Below, one piece after another: positions 59,201 to 64,000 of a stretch of DNA of 64,000 bases. Numbering within the stretch: position 1 is the stretch's first letter; each line of letters starts with the position of its first letter. The notes beneath the pieces were generated by a model. The model saw only the letters and a list, made by a program, of their open reading frames with translations. It was not told the DNA's origin and did not search any database. The position numbers were made by a program, and so were the translations under genes. The DNA lies in the NCBI GenBank assembly GCA_036768485.1, contig JAVLUZ010000167.1:434001-498000 (forward strand). Reading direction: 5' to 3'. Source of the DNA: Mermis nigrescens (lineage: Eukaryota > Nematoda > Enoplea > Mermithida > Mermithidae).

Positions 59201-61826
59201 AAACACAAGCTGCTCCTGGAAAAGTTTTGAGCTAATTTAATTGTTGGAAAATTCAACCTATTGGAAAATTCAACCTAATTATCAAAATTTTTACATAACC
59301 AAAAATAGTTTACTGCGAAAAAATTGATTTTCCAAACATTCGTAAAATTGTTTACACTTTTCTGTCAATTACACTGCATTATGTATCTGAATAAAACGTC
59401 ATCAAAAAAGGCATTTTCAATCCGAATTCTTTCAATTCCCTTGACGTCAAAAAATACATTTTAAACGGCCGAAGCAAGGTCGTGATCAACCATTTATTTC
59501 AACGACCGAAAAAAACGAACAAATACAAAAAAGATGCAACTTACGATAAAAAAGACGACGCGTTTTTAAATGACGCACAATGACGACATATACGACTATA
59601 ACGTCAGCAATAGGGACACGCAACTTACGCAGGCCCTTTAAAAATAATAGACAGATCGAAAGTACACTATGTTTGCATTTAAAAATTTCCAAGCTAGGTG
59701 AATTTACAACATCATTTGGAAGCGAATTCCACAGATTCACATATCTATGACTGAAATGATACTTGAGAATATCGGAACGAGCCACAGGTACAATGAGCTT
59801 AAAATTATTAGCAGAGCGAGTACAATTGTTATTGAAAGCGAAAAAACCGTTGCAAAGAATATGGGACCACACCTGGGCGTGGGGGGTTTAGGGAGGGTAT
59901 GCACCACTCTGAGAAACCAAAATACCCCCCATAAACCGAAATACCCCCCAGAAACAATACCCCCCAGAAACAAAACCCCCAGAAACAAAAATACCCCCCC
60001 TCAGAAACAATACCCATCAGAAACCAAAATAACCCCCAGAATTCAATTTTCGTAATTTTTTTGTTTTTCTCGCAAATTTTTGATGCCAATGGATAGTGCT
60101 TGATAAGAAACGTTGAAAAATGGTGTCTTTCTCGCCGTACCACAATTTTCAAGGCCATTTTTTGACCTTTGAAAAATCTTGCGACCCCCAGAATTTTGGT
60201 GCCGCCCACCTATGTACGGGACTGTTGAGTAATAATTTCTAAATACAAGCACAAAGCAAAACGAATACGGCGTAATTCGAGGCGTTCTAAAGACAGTTTG
60301 ATTAAACGATCGTTATTAGACAAACCGCTGTTAACGCCGAAAATACTTCGCGTTAACCTGCGCAGAACTCTTTCGGTGCGATCAATATCTCGAATACGAT
60401 AATAACTCCAAACGGTAGAGCAATATTGAAGCAATGAACGAACATATATTTTGAACGCACGAGACAAAATTTGACAAAATTTCATGATCACGAGAATAGA
60501 ATAACTTCAGGATCAGACTAGAGCGTTGACAAGTTTTTTAAATTATTCCGTGATAATGCTGTTGAAATTTTAAATTTTGAAACATTAGAACACCTATATA
60601 AGTCACAAACACAGTCAGAATTAGAAGGCAAAAGTTGATTTCCAAGGAAATATGGATGTTTTGGATTTTTATAACCTGTTTGTAGAACTAAGCATTTATC
60701 GATGCATATCTGAAGCTGCCATTCACGCGATCGCATATAAAGCTAATTAAGATCATTTTGAAGTTCACCATTACAAGTGGACAAATTATACAATTTGACA
60801 TCATCGGCAAATAAACGTAAACGACTGTTGATGTCGCTCAAATCATTTACATAAATCAGGAAAAGGGTTGGCACCATAGGTGGGCAGCACCGAAATTCTG
60901 GGGGGGTGAAAAAATTTCTGGGGGGGGGGTGAAAAAAATTTTAAAGGTCAAAAAATGGTCTTAAAAGTGGTCGTATGGCAAAAAACACCATTTTTCGACG
61001 TTTCTCATCAAGCTCTATCCAATGGCAGCAAAAAATTGCTAAAAAAGCAAAAAAAAATTTTTCTGGGAGGGTATTTTGATTTCTGGGGGGGGGTATTTCA
61101 ACTTCTGGGGGGGTGCATACCCCCAAACCCCCACGCCCATGTGTGGTTGGCACTATCAGGCTCCCTTGCTGAACACCGCTGGAGACATTTAGGCTATCTG
61201 GAAAAAACTATTAACAAAGGAATTACTTTGGCCTGACACCACAATTTTGGGGCTAAACCTGGTCGAAAAGATGTTTCAAAAATAGAAGCAAGAGGAGAGG
61301 AGAACAGATAAGCTAGCTTTTTGATATAATAAGTACAGAGGCTGTCAGGGCCTAATGCGGTACTTGGTTTAGATTCGCAAATAATTCTGTAAACGGTGTC
61401 TACATCAAAGTGGATAGTCAATACGGATGAAAATGTACGAGCCTGAAAAAGAGGAATTTTATCATAACAGAAAGACTTGTTATCACTATTGCTTACTATA
61501 AGACCGTCTCTGAATTTCACCCCTTCCACTCTGCCCCACTCTAGCTTCCTCATTTATGCCGTTATTACTGTAATTGTTACCTTATTCTTACTGCTTTTAA
61601 GTGTTATTTTGTGTCCTTGTGTTATGTTACAAATATACTTTATCTGGCAGCATTTCTATTTGTTGCATAATCTTATGTATATGTGGATAATCACTTATGT
61701 ACTTATTTGAATAGAGCGGAAATGGTTTTTACAGGGTACTATGGTGATCGCCCTTGCTCGCGAACCTTCGGCCAGATTATTGAAGCACGTTATACGTTGT
61801 TACAGCAGGCTATCGGACAATCCAAG
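53040..61826 (+). CDS. CNOT9: CNOT9 (Rcd1/RQCD1), CCR4-NOT subunit; seven exons, 3' end outside the window
   Basis: Armadillo-repeat subunit of the CCR4-NOT deadenylase complex, which shortens mRNA poly(A) tails; CNOT9 docks on CNOT1 and recruits silencing partners. The exons are 53040-53251, 54002-54122, 55097-55184, 56449-56555, 57062-57157, 58623-58721 and 61735-61826. All have GT-AG sites and phases that agree throughout, giving 271 codons plus 2 bases. Animal CNOT9 is about 300 residues, so about 55 C-terminal residues are missing, probably past the right edge. Landmarks are [101 protein letters not shown] and [16 protein letters not shown]. The start ATG has an in-frame TAA six bases upstream. 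The N-terminal 25 residues (Ser/Thr/Pro-rich) are poorly conserved, as usual. The largest intron (3 kb) holds an antisense LINE. Confidence 0.96.
54002..54122 (+). CDS. CNOT9: CNOT9 exon 2
   Basis: Acceptor TTTTTAAG, donor ACA|GTAAGT. It encodes [18 protein letters not shown], then [20 protein letters not shown], 40 codons after the shared serine; the first armadillo helices. Confidence 0.95.
55097..55184 (+). CDS. CNOT9: CNOT9 exon 3
   Basis: Acceptor TTTTTTAG, donor CAAG|GTAAAT. It encodes [20 protein letters not shown], then SETRGPFLQ, 29 codons plus one base. The armadillo helix [11 protein letters not shown] is nearly invariant in the family. Confidence 0.95.
55216..55651. mobile_element. 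436-bp MITE, TTTGTACAAGG family, in CNOT9 intron 3
   Basis: Same family as at 45292. The TSD ATTAGTGA is perfect (55208-55215, 55652-55659). It starts 31 bp after the exon 3 donor. Hairpins lie at about 55417 and 55510. Confidence 0.9.
56449..56555 (+). CDS. CNOT9: CNOT9 exon 4
   Basis: Acceptor TTTCTTTCAG, donor TTAAA|GTAAGT. It encodes [20 protein letters not shown], then [16 protein letters not shown], the most conserved block of the protein. Confidence 0.96.
57062..57157 (+). CDS. CNOT9: CNOT9 exon 5
   Basis: Acceptor TTTTCACAG, donor AAACG|GTAAAT. 32 whole codons: [20 protein letters not shown], then [12 protein letters not shown]. Phase 0 on both sides. Confidence 0.96.
57270..57503. 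mobile_element. 234-bp MITE, CATACATGTAAC family, in CNOT9 intron 5
   Basis: TIRs are CATAAATGTAAC and GTTATATGTCTG. The flanks GTTGAAGT and GTTAAAGT are an 8-bp TSD with one mismatch. It lies 112 bp after exon 5. Confidence 0.85.
57906..57929. repeat. (TAA)n microsatellite
   Basis: Eight uninterrupted AAT/TAA triplets in CNOT9 intron 5. Confidence 0.9.
58623..58721 (+). CDS. CNOT9: CNOT9 exon 6
   Basis: Acceptor TATATTCAG, donor CTTA|GTAATG. 33 whole codons: [20 protein letters not shown], then [13 protein letters not shown]. Phase 0 on both sides. Confidence 0.95.
59868..60214 (-). mobile_element. 347-bp MITE, CATAGGTGGGC family, inside the antisense LINE
   Basis: TIRs are CACACCTGGGCG and the inverted CGCCCACCTATG. 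The flanks TATGGGAC and TACGGGAC are an 8-bp TSD with one mismatch. The interior shows an expanded array of GAAACAAAATACCCCCC-type units and the conserved block TGCCAATGGATAGTGCTTGA. Splits the LINE near its C-terminal block. Confidence 0.88.
60875..61145 (+). mobile_element. 271-bp MITE, CATAGGTGGGC family, inside the antisense LINE
   Basis: TIRs are CATAGGTGGGC and the inverted GCCCATGTGTG. The TSD GTTGGCAC is perfect (60867-60874, 61146-61153). Removing the element and one TSD copy restores the LINE frame through RT motif B, which independently confirms the boundaries. Confidence 0.93.
61735..61826 (+). CDS. CNOT9: CNOT9 exon 7 (last exon in the window)
   Basis: Acceptor TTTTTACAG, donor CCAAG|GTTTGG. 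It encodes [20 protein letters not shown], then [10 protein letters not shown] and a split arginine. A longer open frame through the same bases in another register is a shadow. No match to the remaining C-terminal exon appears in 61.83-64.0 kb. Confidence 0.93.
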
Positions 61827-62209
61827 GTTTGGTCTATGTTCCTTATAAAGTTTGTTGCTGGTTTTCTCTCAATCATCTTAAGAATTATTTTTGGCTATCC
61901 TAAATTTTTCTTGATATTTTGATATTTTATGCGAATATAAACTATTATCGCATAAAGCTGAAAACTCGTCTAATCTATTAATTCGCTACTGCAATGATAC
62001 AATGTTTTTAGTGTTTTTATTTACTAGCTATTGATTGTGTTAAATTGAAAAAATGTGTATGTGCGTTGGAGCTGTAACAGTTCAGGATTTCATTTTTTGA
62101 TGACTTTTGATGTATTGCATTCTAGCGCATTAAAATACAAAGCTTACACTCTTTCAGCGTGTGAAGTAATGAAAATGATAGCTAGATTCCCGCTCGAATA
62201 TACGAAAAG
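61827..62209. other. Start of CNOT9 intron 7; no feature seen
   Basis: Follows the GT donor of exon 7. No match to the remaining C-terminal exon up to the window end at 64000; the later part of the intron is mostly MITEs. Confidence 0.55.
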
Positions 62210-62640
62210 CCGAAATCGTTTTTTTCGCAATTTTTTTGATGCCAATGGCTAGTGCTTGATTAGAAACGTCTAAAAATGGTGTTTTTTACGCCATACCACC
62301 ATACGTGGGCAGCAAAAAAATTCTGGGGGAGGGGGTGCAAAATTTTTTGAAGGTCAAAAAATGGCCTTAAAAATGGTGGTATGGCGATAAAAACGTCATT
62401 TTTCGACGTTTCTCATCAAGCACTATCCATTGGCATCAAAAAATTGCGAAAAAACGAAAAAAATTTTCAAAAATTGAATTCTGGGGGGGTATTTTGATTT
62501 CTGGGGGGGGTATTTTGGTTTCGGGGGGTGCATACCCCAAACCCCCACGCCCAGGTGTGTATACCACCATTTTTAGGGCCATTTTTTGACCTTTGAAAAA
62601 TCCTGCACTTCCCCCAGAATTTTCTTGCTGCCCACGTATG
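62210..62640 (-). mobile_element. Older CATAGGTGGGC-family copy, split by a sibling
   Basis: The two parts, about 62210-62299 and 62560-62640, join into one inverted copy when the 260-bp insert is removed. The right terminus is CTGCCCACGTATG. The left outer end is truncated within the TTTTTCGCAATTTTTTTGATG block. Confidence 0.75.
62300..62559 (+). mobile_element. 260-bp MITE, CATAGGTGGGC family, inserted into a sibling copy
   Basis: TIRs are CATACGTGGGC and GCCCAGGTGTG. The flanks CATACCAC (62292-62299) and TATACCAC (62560-62567) are an 8-bp TSD with one mismatch. The flanking sequence on both sides is an inverted copy of the same family, split at its GCCATACCACCATTTTTA block. Confidence 0.9.
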
Positions 62641-63624
62641 TATCGGACCCCTCCGGAATTTTGTCATTGCCCGTGTAAACTCATATTCTAATATGTAAGT
62701 AGCTGAATACTAGTTTGTAAAAATTTACCACTACAATATATCTTGTTCCACTTAAAACCGCTTTCGTAAACATTTATATCAAGTCAAGTGTCATGGATAG
62801 TAAAGAGGTTACAATAAATGTAGTTGTACAAGGTCATGCTCAGCAGGGTGTACATAAATCTCTGAAATCGAGACCAGTGAATTAAGTCTTCATATTTTTT
62901 GCTACTTAAATGATCAGAAATGGTCAAAATAGTCTATATATGTAAAATGCTTTTATGTAGTTACAACGATTTAAGCACTCTTGATCTATTTTGACTGCAT
63001 TGCACCACTTTTAACCACATGAATTTAAAAAATCTTCAACTAGGCCAAAAAATTGATTTTCAGACCATTTAGACACGTTTTTAAGAGTTTTTTGAGCAAA
63101 CTAGGCAAAAACTATTACACTGACGCGAGGTGCCGAAAATGTTTTGACATTATTACTGAAGAAAATCTGACGATAGTTTAAAAACGCCTGACATTGCCTC
63201 TCTGCCTGACCTCTCAATGGATAATATCCAGAAATGGGCAGTGACTAAATTCTTGAGGTCTGATGGGATAAAAGCACCAAAAAATTCAATTCTGGAGGTA
63301 TGGCGTAATCTTCGGGAATACATATTTTGAATTTTAGTGTCCGTCCACGTTTGGTATTACTTCCTCAATCTCTACATATATGCATGGCTGGGTCATCAAC
63401 ACAAATAGGGCGCTGGGGTTCGGGAGGCGGGTTAGATCACTCTACCCGAGCATCTGACAGACCCCTAAAATCTATAGAGCCTCAGAATTGAATTTCTAGC
63501 ATGCTTTTTGCGAATTTTTAGACTTGTCCCATTCAGAACCCCCCAGTATTTGTTCGCTGCCCATGTACATGTTCACATCAATTCCTGATGTAAGCCATTG
63601 AGCTAGCGTCTAGGTTACCAGAAG

Positions 63625-63812
63625 CATACATGTTACAGGAGGGTTGGGGATCGGTCGTCCCCCTATCCTTCAAAGTCAGAAATTTTTTGACCCCCCCCCC
63701 CCGATTTTTGAAGAAATTGAATTTTTTGGTCGTTTTTTGGTATTTTTCGGCCGTTTCTGGCCAAAAATTGGAGGTCATGTACCCCCCGTTTCCTCTAAAA
63801 ATGGCTGGAGAC
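63625..63812. mobile_element. MITE, CATACATGTAAC family, truncated by another MITE
   Basis: Starts CATACATGTTACAGG, core CGTTTCTGGCCAAAAATTGG, and stops where the CATAGGTGGGC-type element begins at 63813. Confidence 0.75.
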
Positions 63813-64000
63813 CATAGGTAGGCAGCAACGAAATTCTGGCGGGATGCAAGGTTTTTCAAAGGTCAAAAAATGGTGGTGTGACGAAAAAACACCATTTTCC
63901 AACGTTTTATCATCGAGCACTATCCATTGGCATCAAAAAATTGCAAAAAAACAAAAAATCTGGGGGTGTGCATATCCCCCAAACCCCCACGCCCACGTTT
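63813..64000 (+). mobile_element. MITE, CATAGGTGGGC family, cut by the window end
   Basis: Starts CATAGGTAGGCAGCAACG and reaches CACGCCCACGTT at the edge. It interrupts the right part of a CATACATGTAAC-family MITE that starts at 63625. Confidence 0.75.

Larger units (their letters stand above)
59480..61553 (-). mobile_element. Antisense CR1-like LINE in CNOT9 intron 6, interrupted by two MITEs
   Basis: Read on the minus strand: a pre-RT block ([20 protein letters not shown], from about 61410), then [11 protein letters not shown]. After a gap comes motif B ([20 protein letters not shown]) and the catalytic FADD at 60800-60811, then [20 protein letters not shown] and a C-terminal [18 protein letters not shown] block ending near 59640. 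About 100 residues of RT, including the first catalytic Asp, are deleted near 61.2 kb. MITEs at 60875-61145 and 59868-60214 split the coding line; with the first removed, motif B reads through. It lies opposite to CNOT9. Confidence 0.85.

Noticed and set aside
59747..60252. Pro/Thr/Lys- or Gly/Phe-rich frames of about 100 codons
   Set aside because: Translations of the C-run/G-run block of a MITE on both strands.
61683..61922. 79-codon frame with a protein-like look over CNOT9 exon 7
   Set aside because: Wrong register; the exon reads as conserved CNOT9 in another frame with proper splice sites.

Overview
The window is nuclear DNA of a multicellular animal, most likely an invertebrate whose lineage I cannot name. 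Coding sequence is split by GT-AG introns. Two recognisable animal housekeeping genes lie in the right third. The rest is AT-rich and packed with animal-type transposons, and a 100-N assembly gap sits at 30808-30907. Nothing bacterial is present: no operons and no ribosome-binding sites.

Genes. From 42370 to 51669 (+) there are eight exons of a WIPI3/WDR45B-type PROPPIN, the PI3P-binding beta-propeller of autophagy. The first exon (about 22 codons) and the last (about 18 codons) were not found. From 53040 to the right edge (+) there are seven exons of CNOT9 (Rcd1/RQCD1), the armadillo-repeat subunit of the CCR4-NOT deadenylase complex; the 3' exon is missing and probably lies beyond the window. 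The genes are in the same orientation about 1.4 kb apart, and their introns carry many transposon insertions. Three minus-strand open stretches (0.2-0.5, 6.0-6.4 and 20.0-20.2 kb) may be exons of an unrecognised gene.

Transposons. Two decayed APE-type non-LTR retrotransposons (22.1-24.8 kb plus, 59.5-61.55 kb minus), a 3' LINE fragment (21.2 kb) and a Merlin/ISXO2-like transposase fragment (21.5 kb) are present. The dominant class is non-autonomous elements with short TIRs, often starting CA and ending TG, and 8-bp target-site duplications (TSDs), the hAT signature. They include two near-identical copies of a 1.75-kb element (36582-38334 and 39965-41729), a 2.6-kb relative with the same CAGTGATC terminus (17133-19741), and at least six MITE families of 160-440 bp, several nested in LINEs, in each other or in introns. 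A 1.33-kb TIR element (15039-16368) with a possible 4-bp TSD belongs to another group.

Repeats. About 1.9 kb of (CCAA)n occupies 26.5-28.4 kb. It is followed by an array with a period near 87 bp whose units each carry a short GC-rich hairpin (GGCGC, 3-nt loop, GCGCC). The same hairpin recurs about thirty times across the window, inside several unrelated elements, and two variants change both arms so that pairing is kept. Other arrays: a 21-bp minisatellite in the loop of a 0.58-kb inverted repeat (647-1230), a 20-bp minisatellite (32351-32530), a roughly 31-bp degenerate array (6925-7235), and a telomere-like palindrome (31141-31170).

Functionally this is an autophagy gene beside an mRNA-decay gene in a transposon-rich neighbourhood. 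I see no sign that the two genes work together beyond being neighbours.
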